In this document: positions 34,145 through 41,640 of the stretch, in pieces | Position numbering within the stretch: the first letter of the stretch is position 1 | How the letters are laid out: each line of letters opens with the position of its first letter | Assembly (NCBI GenBank): GCA_028824685.1 | Contig: JAPPCZ010000086.1 | Location: 62,001-126,000 of the forward strand | DNA from: Candidatus Poribacteria bacterium | Lineage (GTDB): Bacteria > Poribacteria > WGA-4E > WGA-3G | Direction: 5' to 3' | DNA length: 64,000 nt | Notes under the pieces: generated by a model | What the model was told of the DNA's origin: nothing | Seen by the model: only the letters and a program-made list of their open reading frames with translations | The model's database searches: none | Position numbers and translations under genes: made by a program

Positions 34145-35089
34145 ATGAAAATTTTGATTAACTCGGATATTACATTGGAACAACAGCAGCAGATAGAAGC
34201 GGTATCAGATGCGATACAGATTGTAAAACCACAAAGTTCGGCAGAAACAACGCGCGAAATTGTGGATACCGACATCGTGTTCGGTGGGTTCAACCGTTCA
34301 CTTTTTGAAAACGCGGAGCAACTGAAATGGGTGCAGGTGTGGGCAGCAGGTGTTGACGGCATCTTGTTTTCAGAATTTGTGGATAGCGATGTCATTTTGA
34401 CAAGTGCGAAAGGATTTGTCGGAACACATCTGGCAGATCAGGCGTGGGCATTGATTTTAGGATTACTTCGTGGCGTTGGTCGTTCGGTACGGGAACGGAC
34501 GTGGGACAATAAGATGTCAATCCGTTTGGCTACGTGGGAACTGGGTGAGCGTACACTTGGTATCGTTGGTCTCGGTGGAACGGGGATTGAGGTTGCGCGT
34601 CGGGCACAAGGGTTTGAAATGCATGTGATTGCTGTTGATCCTGAAGCCGTAGAAGCACCAACATTTGTCCATGAAATCTGGAAGATGGACCGATTTGATG
34701 ATCTACTTGCAGAGTCTGATATCGTGTGTATTTGTGCCCCTTTGACACCAGAAACAGAATGTATGTTTAACGATGCAGTGTTTCAAAAAATGCAATCACA
34801 CGCACTGCTTATCAACGTAACACGCGGCAAGATAGTTGATGGGGAGGCACTCATCCGTGCCCTAAATGATGAACTCATCGGTGGTGCAGGGTTGGATGTT
34901 ACGCCTATAGAACCACTTCCAGCTGATAGTCCGTTGTGGGATATGCCGAATGTGATTATTACGCCACACGTTGCTGGCGGTTCACCGATTCGGATGGATC
35001 GGACGGTTGCGCTATTCTGTGATAATCTGGAAAGATTTCTCGTTGGGAAACCGCTTCTTAGTGTGATTGATAAGCGGAAAGGGTATTAA
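34145..35089 (+). CDS. D-2-hydroxyacid dehydrogenase
   Basis: A 314-residue NAD(P)-dependent D-isomer-specific 2-hydroxyacid dehydrogenase. The Rossmann glycine motif is GIVGLGGTGIEVARRAQ (~138-154). The catalytic triad is visible: Arg in INVTRGKIVDG, Glu in DVTPIEPLP and His in ITPHVAGGSP. It reduces a 2-keto acid or oxidises the D-hydroxy acid; the substrate is not determinable. It is a single gene, divergent from the cytochrome-like gene. Confidence 0.88.
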   Translation: MKILINSDITLEQQQQIEAVSDAIQIVKPQSSAETTREIVDTDIVFGGFNRSLFENAEQLKWVQVWAAGVDGILFSEFVDSDVILTSAKGFVGTHLADQAWALILGLLRGVGRSVRERTWDNKMSIRLATWELGERTLGIVGLGGTGIEVARRAQGFEMHVIAVDPEAVEAPTFVHEIWKMDRFDDLLAESDIVCICAPLTPETECMFNDAVFQKMQSHALLINVTRGKIVDGEALIRALNDELIGGAGLDVTPIEPLPADSPLWDMPNVIITPHVAGGSPIRMDRTVALFCDNLERFLVGKPLLSVIDKRKGY

Positions 35090-35224
35090 GTTTGTAAATT
35101 TCACCACAGTGTAAAGTTAGCGTTTTGTTGAATTTTTGATTTCACCCCAAGTTACAGCCATTTTATTTGACGGATGCACTGCCAACGAATCTTCAACCCA
35201 GCGGGGTCGTCTTGGTAAACTATC

Positions 35225-36088
35225 TTAAGAAGTAATTAAAGGACGAACTTTTTTTGACGCAAACGAGAAAATGTAAAGACCGTAGTCATCACCAAACTTC
35301 TTTGAAGCGGAGAATACGAGATGTTGTCCATTCGGAGACCAATTCACTTGATAAAGAAGCTTAAACCCTTCGTTATCAACAACTCTTCTATGGTTGGCAC
35401 CATCCACATCAGCAACAAATAAACCTTCGTGTGATGTATACGCAATCTGTTTACCGTTCGGCGAGAATTCATAGGTCGGATAAGTGCCTAAAACTCGAGC
35501 ACTTTCATAAAACGGTTTATGTTTTTTGGGATTCTGTTTACCGTTGATATTCAGTTCCCAGATTTCATGCCTGTTGGTTGCCAATAAATTGTAGAAGACA
35601 GATTGTGAGTCAGCTGCCCATACAAATCCATAAGGTTTTTCGCCAACTTGATCAGGCAATTGACGGTGCCGCCTTCCATCTGGGGAAATTAAGAATAGTT
35701 CAGTATCCATCCGGTGTCCTCTTATTGGCCCTAATGCATTGCCAGCGTAGGCAATCCACCTTCCATCAGGCGACCAAGAAATATCAGTCATAGCCTGAAC
35801 TTTCAATTTAAGGGAACGGATTTTCTTGCCGGTGTGTAGATGCCGGATGTAGAGTGAATCTCTATGATCGGGAACTGGAGCGATCTCAGCGAAAAAACGT
35901 CCATCCGGAGAAGGTGCGCTCCAACCAAACGGTCCAATCAAGGTTGGTTCGGTATCATTTGGACGCATCATATAGTCATCACCACCGAGCGAAAAAACAA
36001 TAAGACCTCGTCCCCAACAAACCAGATTGATGCAAAAAACTGACAGAATTATGACTGACAATAGAAGCGTTTTGTTTCTGGTATACAT
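35225..36088 (-). CDS. TolB/WD40-like beta-propeller protein, exported
   Basis: A 287-residue exported propeller protein. A signal or anchor segment (LLLSVIILSVFCINLVCWG) precedes repeats of the TolB/PD40 type: WSAPSPDGRFFAEI, ISWSPDGRWIAYAG, LISPDGRRHRQLP, YEFSPNGKQIAYTS and NWSPNGQHLVFSAS. Such proteins usually make protein contacts in the periplasm; no enzymatic residues are evident. GGAG lies nine bases before the ATG. It is shorter than TolB and has no N-terminal TolB domain. Confidence 0.82.
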   Translation of the reverse strand: MYTRNKTLLLSVIILSVFCINLVCWGRGLIVFSLGGDDYMMRPNDTEPTLIGPFGWSAPSPDGRFFAEIAPVPDHRDSLYIRHLHTGKKIRSLKLKVQAMTDISWSPDGRWIAYAGNALGPIRGHRMDTELFLISPDGRRHRQLPDQVGEKPYGFVWAADSQSVFYNLLATNRHEIWELNINGKQNPKKHKPFYESARVLGTYPTYEFSPNGKQIAYTSHEGLFVADVDGANHRRVVDNEGFKLLYQVNWSPNGQHLVFSASKKFGDDYGLYIFSFASKKVRPLITS

Positions 36089-36226
36089 AAGGAAGTCTCC
36101 GATTTTATTTTACTATCAGTAGTCAATCGTTAAGAATCTTTTGTATATGCTATTATGAGCAATTCTCGTGCCAATAATACCATTTCTAAATGATTATCTT
36201 GCATTCGTACAAAATTACCAGATTAT

Positions 36227-36291
36227 CTCTTGTGTGAGGGCTTTGTAAGCCTGATTTATTACCCTAAAGAGGCGCGTTTTGTAAACGCGCC
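36227..36291. repeat. Composite repeat (families C and B)
   Basis: A family C hairpin in reverse orientation (CTCTTGTGTGAGGGCTT ... AAGCCTGATTTATTACC) is followed by a family B palindrome at 36271-36291. The arrangement matches 165-231. Confidence 0.65.
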
Positions 36292-36317
36292 GTTTATAGC
36301 GTCTGATGTCTTGGTTC

Positions 36318-36338
36318 GGCGCGTTTACAAAACGCGCC
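36318..36338. repeat. Dispersed repeat family B, copy 4
   Basis: A palindrome with arms GGCGCGTTT and AAACGCGCC, in mirror orientation to the one at 36271. Their centres are 47 nt apart, close to the interval between the family B sites near 220 and 267. Confidence 0.65.
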
Positions 36339-36371
36339 TACCAGGTGGAGGTCCGCTAAATTGCCGCCTAT

Positions 36372-36401
36372 AGGTTTCGCTGCGCTCTACCCGACCTACA
36401 A
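36372..36401 (+). repeat. Dispersed repeat family D, copy 3
   Basis: The right-hand part of a family D palindrome (GGTTTCGCTGCGCTCTACCC then GACCTACA); its left arm is truncated by the neighbouring sequence. Confidence 0.55.
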
Positions 36402-36549
36402 TCCACTCGCGTTTCGACAATATTTCGGTCTTAGTGTTCTCAGACACCTACGATTAAATCGAAATAATGTATATTATCAAACTATTCAAATTCTGAACAC
36501 CTGCCATGCAATTTTTGGACAGTTCCACAGAAAGCAAAGATTGAGCTGC

Positions 36550-37560
36550 TTAATCTAACTCAGCGATTTTGACCAGTTGTTTCCCGATGTTGCCACCTTT
36601 GAGCATGCTAATAAACGCCGCGGGTGCGTTTTCAATGCCGCCTTCTGCGATTGTCTCTCGGTATTTTAGTTTACCCTGTTTGAGCCATTCTGCCATTTGA
36701 ACGAGAGCATCAGCATGCCTGTCCACATAGTCAAATACGAGAAAGCCTTCAATTCTTGCGCGCTGTGTAATCAGATGCCAAAGAAAGCGTGGGCCGGTCT
36801 CAGGGTTTTCCAAATTGTATTGTGAAATCTGTCCGCAGATAACAACGCGCCCTTTGACTCTTAAATTGGGAAACACAGCATCTGTGATCTGTCCGCCAAC
36901 GTTGTCAAAATATACGTCAATACCGTCGGGGTAAAGTTCTGCCAACTTCGCAGGATAATCTGTGACGTTCTTGTAGTTGAATGCTGCGTCAAAACCGAGT
37001 TCGTCAACGATATACGCAATCTTTTCATCTGAACCTGCTGAACCGACAACCCGACACCCTTTGATTTTGGCAATCTGTCCAACAACTGAACCGACCGCAC
37101 CTGCAGCACCTGATACAAACACTGTCTCGCCATCTTGAAGTTTGCCAACCTGAAGTAGACCGAAGTATGCTGTCAATCCGGGCATACCGAGTATACCTGC
37201 ACCCGTTGATATTGGGGCGATTGATGGATCAATCTTGCGTAACCCTGCGCCTTGTGTGACACCGTATTCCTGCCATCCGATACTCGCGTTCACTATATCC
37301 CCGACCTGAAAATCGGCATGTTTCGATTCAACAATTTGTGCGATCACACCGCCTACCATAACTTCGTCTATTTGGACGTTTGGTGCGTAAGAACGCCTTT
37401 GATTCATTCTCCCTCGCATATACGGATCAACTGAGAGATAGATGGTTTTTACAAGCACTTGTCCATCTTCTGGTGTCGGAATTGAAGTTTCAGCCAGTTT
37501 GAAATCTGATTCTTTAGGGTATCCGACAGGTCTCGCGGCTAATGTAATTTGACGATTCAT
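36550..37560 (-). CDS. NADPH-dependent medium-chain reductase (CurA/PTGR-like)
   Basis: A 336-residue zinc-independent medium-chain dehydrogenase/reductase of the leukotriene B4 dehydrogenase/CurA type, which reduces the C=C bond of alpha,beta-unsaturated carbonyls. Typical segments are SVDPYMRGRMN (~44-54), GMPGLTAYFGLL, the nucleotide-binding FVSGAAGAVGSVVGQIAK and the DVYFDNVGG motif. GGAG precedes the ATG. It follows the PhyH gene on the same strand with a one-base gap, so they probably share a transcript. Confidence 0.87.
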   Translation of the reverse strand: MNRQITLAARPVGYPKESDFKLAETSIPTPEDGQVLVKTIYLSVDPYMRGRMNQRRSYAPNVQIDEVMVGGVIAQIVESKHADFQVGDIVNASIGWQEYGVTQGAGLRKIDPSIAPISTGAGILGMPGLTAYFGLLQVGKLQDGETVFVSGAAGAVGSVVGQIAKIKGCRVVGSAGSDEKIAYIVDELGFDAAFNYKNVTDYPAKLAELYPDGIDVYFDNVGGQITDAVFPNLRVKGRVVICGQISQYNLENPETGPRFLWHLITQRARIEGFLVFDYVDRHADALVQMAEWLKQGKLKYRETIAEGGIENAPAAFISMLKGGNIGKQLVKIAELD

Positions 37561-37561
37561 T

Positions 37562-38287
37562 TTAACTCCTTATATTGAACTGGACTGGGTCTTCGCCGTG
37601 AATAACAATTAATTCGTGTTTTGGGGAATCCCAATCAAAGACTTTGACAATGGGCACGATGACGCGCACAGCCAACCCGATGCGTCTTTTATCGGAACGG
37701 TTTGCCTCCGAATGATGGAGCGTGCGTTCATTGAATAGCACAAATTCACCGGGTTGCATCTCCAGATTGACGAAATTGGTTGTATCAATGAAATCAAGGT
37801 CTCCCATCTGATTGAATGCCATCTCGGAAGTGGCTTTTACGTGTGGGATTACTTTGCGGTGTGACCCTGGCACAATCTGCAGACAACTATTTTCTAAAGT
37901 AGCGGAATCAATAGCAATCCACGCTGAGATGATTATTGGCGGTTCAAGGGGCCAATAGTTGAAATCTTGATGCCATGGTATTTCTTTCGCACCGGGTTCT
38001 TTGACGAAAAAGTTGGTGCGCCAAAGTAACAGATCTGGTCCATAGAGCGATGCCATACGTTTAACGATGGCAGGATGTGTGGCAAGGTCGTTAATCAATG
38101 GATAGTCAAGATGGCGGTTATGCACTCTGTTTTTGTGGTCAGGCGCGTCGGTTTCAAGTATATGTTCAATTTCAGGTTGCATTTTGAGCATCTCTTCTGG
38201 ACTGCAGAGTGTATAAGGTCCGAGGTAGCCCTGTTTCCGAAATTGATCCGTCTCTTCTAAGCTTAATTTATGATTTGTGTTTGACAT
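37562..38287 (-). CDS. Phytanoyl-CoA dioxygenase (PhyH) family protein
   Basis: A 241-residue Fe(II)/2-oxoglutarate oxygenase. The HxD motif is in IPWHQDFNYWPL (~105-116), the distal histidine is in RTLHHSEANRS, and the 2-oxoglutarate arginine is in DKRRIGLAVRVI. The LENSCLQIVPGSHRK loop is also typical. ATG at 38287 is preferred because AAGGA precedes it; a longer reading would add 38 unlike residues. It is translated just ahead of the reductase gene. Confidence 0.86.
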   Translation of the reverse strand: MSNTNHKLSLEETDQFRKQGYLGPYTLCSPEEMLKMQPEIEHILETDAPDHKNRVHNRHLDYPLINDLATHPAIVKRMASLYGPDLLLWRTNFFVKEPGAKEIPWHQDFNYWPLEPPIIISAWIAIDSATLENSCLQIVPGSHRKVIPHVKATSEMAFNQMGDLDFIDTTNFVNLEMQPGEFVLFNERTLHHSEANRSDKRRIGLAVRVIVPIVKVFDWDSPKHELIVIHGEDPVQFNIRS

Positions 38288-38423
38288 TATTATTCCTTCC
38301 AAAGTAGTGAGTAAAAATTGTATTTTGAAACTATGGTGAAGTTTGTAACTATTGATAACCCTAATAGCACGCTTACAAAGCGCGTCTACTGGAGTATCCA
38401 ATCTAAATTGTAGGTATTAGCAA

Positions 38424-38452
38424 TAGTCGGGAATCGGAGTTCCCTCCTACAA
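38424..38452 (-). repeat. Family A half-element
   Basis: A single inner arm of family A (AGTCGGGAATCGGAGTTCCC then TCCTACA) without its partner. It lies 23 bp past the stop of the alcohol dehydrogenase gene. A weak family B-like sequence (CGCTTACAAAGCG) lies near 38370. Confidence 0.5.
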
Positions 38453-38475
38453 TACACAAGGCTAAAGTTCGCAGT

Positions 38476-39507
38476 TTACTCCTGACAGACATGTACCTTG
38501 ATTGCACCAGAGGTCTTATCGGCAGAAACACGGAATGCTTCCTGAATTTCATCCAGCGGATAGTAGTGAGTCACCAACTTTGTTGCATCAACCTTTCCGC
38601 TGTCTATCAACTCAATAGCGGCTTCAAAGTCGGTTTCCATGCCGCTATACCCGTAGCAGTTAGAACCTGTGATAGACGCTTCTGACCAGACGATAGTTGA
38701 TAGGTTTACCTCAAGCGGTTTGTAGTAGCCAGCAACGAGGACGACAGTGCCCTGTTTTCGAACAATAGTTGTGGCAGTGTTGAAGTTTTCAGCACCGCCT
38801 ACTGTTTCAATAACAGCATCAAAACCGATGCCATTTGTGATGTCGTTGACGTATTCTCTGACATCGGTGTTGCCAATGTTGACGATATGATCGGCACCGA
38901 GGGATTTTGCGAGTTCTGCCTGTTGTTTATACTTGACGGTTATCAGAGTTTCTTTCACACCTGCAGCAACAGCATCTGCCAAGCAGAATTGACCGATGGT
39001 GCCGCCGCCGATAATTGCAACCGTGTCACGGGAGTTTGCACCTGAGCGTGCCACAGCACGGTGTGAAACAGCGAGCGGTTCTACAAGCGCGCCTTGTTCA
39101 AATGTCATATCTCGTGGCAGCTTGAACAGACCTGAGTGATGTGTTGCAGTATATTCAGCAAACCCTCCGTGCATATTCGGTGAGATCCATGCTCTGCTGA
39201 AACAGAGATTATATTGACCCGTTTCACAGTATTTGCATGTGCCACAGTGTGAAAAACATTCTACTGCAACTTTGTCTCCAATCTCAAATTGGGTCACGCC
39301 ATCACCGAGCGCAGCAACTGTGCCGCACGTTTCATGACCCGCGGCGTGTTCATGGGATTGTCCCCAATGCCCGAAGTAGCTATGGAGGTCACTGCCGCAG
39401 ATACCTGTCTGTTTCGTATCAACGAGGACAAATCCGGGTGGCGGTTCGTTACGTTCAACTTCTTGGATTGCAATTTGTTCAATACCTGAATAGATAGCAG
39501 CTTTCAT
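38476..39507 (-). CDS. Zinc-dependent alcohol/polyol dehydrogenase
   Basis: A 343-residue zinc MDR dehydrogenase related to sorbitol and threonine dehydrogenases. The catalytic-zinc Cys is in GICGSDLHSY and the His-Glu in AAGHETCGTV. The structural zinc site has C-x2-C-x2-C-x7-C spacing (~residues 88-102), and the Rossmann motif is VAIIGGGTIGQFCLA. Its ATG overlaps the stop of the upstream acyl-CoA ligase by four bases, so the two are coupled. The substrate is not determinable. Confidence 0.87.
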   Translation of the reverse strand: MKAAIYSGIEQIAIQEVERNEPPPGFVLVDTKQTGICGSDLHSYFGHWGQSHEHAAGHETCGTVAALGDGVTQFEIGDKVAVECFSHCGTCKYCETGQYNLCFSRAWISPNMHGGFAEYTATHHSGLFKLPRDMTFEQGALVEPLAVSHRAVARSGANSRDTVAIIGGGTIGQFCLADAVAAGVKETLITVKYKQQAELAKSLGADHIVNIGNTDVREYVNDITNGIGFDAVIETVGGAENFNTATTIVRKQGTVVLVAGYYKPLEVNLSTIVWSEASITGSNCYGYSGMETDFEAAIELIDSGKVDATKLVTHYYPLDEIQEAFRVSADKTSGAIKVHVCQE

Positions 39508-41138
39508 TTTGATAGCAATTCTCCTTTTTGGCTCGCTGTGATTAGTTCAATAATAGCCTGCTTATCGGTTTTTCCAACACCTGTTTTCGGTATTTCATCA
39601 ACGATAATAAACCTGTCCGGTATCCAAAATTTAGGAAATTCGCTGGCGAGGTGGCATTTGAGTATTTCTGAGATATTTTCATTAGTTTTTGAAGAAAGGA
39701 CAACGACAGCAATTGGACGTTCACCCCATTTTTCGTTGGGAACACCGATGACTGCTGCGTCTCCTACATGTGGATGTTTTAGCAGAACATTCTCTAATGC
39801 AACAGTAGAAATAGACTCACCTCCACTACGGATAAGTGCCTTCGCTCGGTCAACAATCTGCATATAACCTTCGGGGTTGATAGTTGCAAGATCACCTGTT
39901 CGCAACCATCCGTCAGCAGTGAAATGCTCTGGTGTTGGCTGATTCTTGTAGTAGCTGCTCGCTGTCCATGGACTTCTTACCTGTATCTCTCCGATTGTCT
40001 TTCCATCCCAAGGGAGTTCCGTGCCGTTTTCATTGACAAGACGCATCTGAACACCGGGGATTGGTCTGCCCTGCATCGCTTTTATTTCCCATTTTTCATC
40101 ATCAGGTAGGTTTTGATGTGCTTTTCGCAGCGTGCAGAACGTTCCCGTGGGTGACATTTCTGTCATGCCCCAAGCGTGGCGCACCTCAACCCCAAGTTCC
40201 TTCTCATAAGCCTCAATGAGTGAAGATGGCATCGGTTCACCGCCGACTATTAGTCGCCGTAATGAGGATATATCTTGTTTTCTTTTTCGTAATTCAGGCA
40301 GAAGTCTTGCCCAGACTGTTGGTACGCCTGCAGCAATGGTAGTTCTTGTATCAGCGATGCAGTCAACGATTCGCTCATGGTTAGCATCTGCTAACACAAT
40401 ATCTGCACCGACAAACATGGAGGCGTAGGGTAATCCCCATCCAATCGCGTGGAACATCGGTACAAGCGGTATGACTACATCCGACTCGGTTAGCCCAAAC
40501 ACATCTGCTTGATTGACTGCCAGAGTATGTAGAAACATAGAACGGTGTGTATAGAGAACCCCTTTCGGTTCACCGTCTGTTCCGCTTGTGTAACATAGTG
40601 CCATTGCCCAATTTTCGTCCTGAATATCCGAGATATAATTTTCGTCTGCTTCGGCAATAATATTTTCATAATCAATAGAGAGGTCGGTGAGGTTTTTATC
40701 ATGGACATGATTCGCATTAAAGAGAACAACACGCCTACAGTCAATCTTATATTGTAGTTGAGAAAACTGCGCGGCACACGTTCCGTCAACAAAAATGAAT
40801 TTGTCGTCTGCTTCTTCCACTATTTTTGCGAGTTGAGTAGGGGCAAGCCGCACATTGAGTGGGTGAATAATTGCACCAGCATAAGGAACTGCACAATAGA
40901 TCTCTAAGTGTTGATATGTGTTGGAAGCGAAAGTTGCAACTCTATCACCTGGGCGTATACCCAATTCGGTAATCGCGTTTGCCAATTGTTTGACACGGCG
41001 GTATAACATAGCGTAGTTATAGGTATGCACCTTTCCATTCGGCAATAGTGTGTGAACCTGCTTTTCGCCATGGATACTGTGTGCATGCTCTAAAATCTGC
41101 GTGAGTGTCAAGGGATAACTCATCATTGTGCCAAGCAT
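39504..41138 (-). CDS. Long-chain acyl-CoA synthetase-type AMP-binding enzyme
   Basis: A 544-residue adenylate-forming enzyme. The P-loop reads CYTSGTDGEPKGVLYTHRS, with Asp where Thr is usual. The adenine-site motif HAWGMTEMSPTG, the hinge motif GWLRTGDLATINPEGYMQIVDR and the C-terminal catalytic lysine in PKTGVGKTDKQAI are all present. It should activate a carboxylic acid to its AMP ester and then CoA thioester; relatives include medium- and long-chain fatty acid and 3-methylmercaptopropionate ligases. GAGG lies seven bases before the ATG. It heads a two-gene operon with the dehydrogenase. Confidence 0.88.
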   Translation of the reverse strand: MLGTMMSYPLTLTQILEHAHSIHGEKQVHTLLPNGKVHTYNYAMLYRRVKQLANAITELGIRPGDRVATFASNTYQHLEIYCAVPYAGAIIHPLNVRLAPTQLAKIVEEADDKFIFVDGTCAAQFSQLQYKIDCRRVVLFNANHVHDKNLTDLSIDYENIIAEADENYISDIQDENWAMALCYTSGTDGEPKGVLYTHRSMFLHTLAVNQADVFGLTESDVVIPLVPMFHAIGWGLPYASMFVGADIVLADANHERIVDCIADTRTTIAAGVPTVWARLLPELRKRKQDISSLRRLIVGGEPMPSSLIEAYEKELGVEVRHAWGMTEMSPTGTFCTLRKAHQNLPDDEKWEIKAMQGRPIPGVQMRLVNENGTELPWDGKTIGEIQVRSPWTASSYYKNQPTPEHFTADGWLRTGDLATINPEGYMQIVDRAKALIRSGGESISTVALENVLLKHPHVGDAAVIGVPNEKWGERPIAVVVLSSKTNENISEILKCHLASEFPKFWIPDRFIIVDEIPKTGVGKTDKQAIIELITASQKGELLSK

Positions 41139-41300
41139 AATTTGCCTCTAATTGATAATATAAACACTATTATAGTTTAGCACAAAACTGAGTTTGTTGT
41201 TAAAAAATCGGTATGTTTGGATTACAATAGACATTATAATGATTTAATCAGAAGCGTCTGATAACGCCAAGACCGAAATATAAACTAAAAGTAGATAGGT

Positions 41301-41332
41301 TGTAGGTCGGGTAGAGCTTGCGAAACCCGACA
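41301..41332 (-). repeat. Dispersed repeat family D, copy 4
   Basis: A palindrome TGTAGGTCGGGTAGAG ... GCGAAACCCGACA. It is a mirror partner of the copy at 41423-41455, about 90 bp away. Confidence 0.65.
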
Positions 41333-41422
41333 TGTTGACACTGAAACGCTATTATCAAATGCGTGGATTGTTCCTGCGATTTCCCTGTGAAAACCACCCA
41401 GTTTGCCTTGAGACCTTTATAT

Positions 41423-41455
41423 TGTCGGGTTTCGCTTCGCTCTACCCGACCTACG
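41423..41455 (+). repeat. Dispersed repeat family D, copy 5
   Basis: A palindrome TGTCGGGTTTCGC ... TCTACCCGACCTACG. The CGGGTTTCG and CTCTACCCG arms pair around a GC-rich loop. Confidence 0.65.
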
Positions 41456-41640
41456 AACTAACAAGTGGGAAATCAAGTATAAATAACAGGTTTCGGCAAT
41501 TAGATTTGCATTTTACAAGAAAAATAAGTCATAATTATAGTGTTTATACAGAATACAGATGAGCATCAGGGGTTCATCATGATCCGTTCATTTCTGTAAG
41601 ATATTACAGAAATTTCTAAGAGTTCCTAAGGAGGAAATAA

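Larger units (their letters stand above)
36089..36549. other. Gene-free repeat-rich region
   Basis: This gap contains a family C plus B composite (36227-36291), a second family B palindrome (36318-36338) and a family D element (36372-36401). A short segment near 36172-36196 (AATAATACCATTTCTAA) also occurs near 27916-27940. No gene is evident. Confidence 0.65.
41139..41640. other. Gene-free region upstream of the TonB-dependent receptor
   Basis: Contains two family D palindromes in opposite orientations (41301-41332 and 41423-41455). A possible promoter, TTTACA at 41512-41517 with an 18-nt spacer and TATAGT at 41536-41541, points to the receptor gene. AAGGAGG lies just before its ATG. No coding frame is supported. 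Confidence 0.55.
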
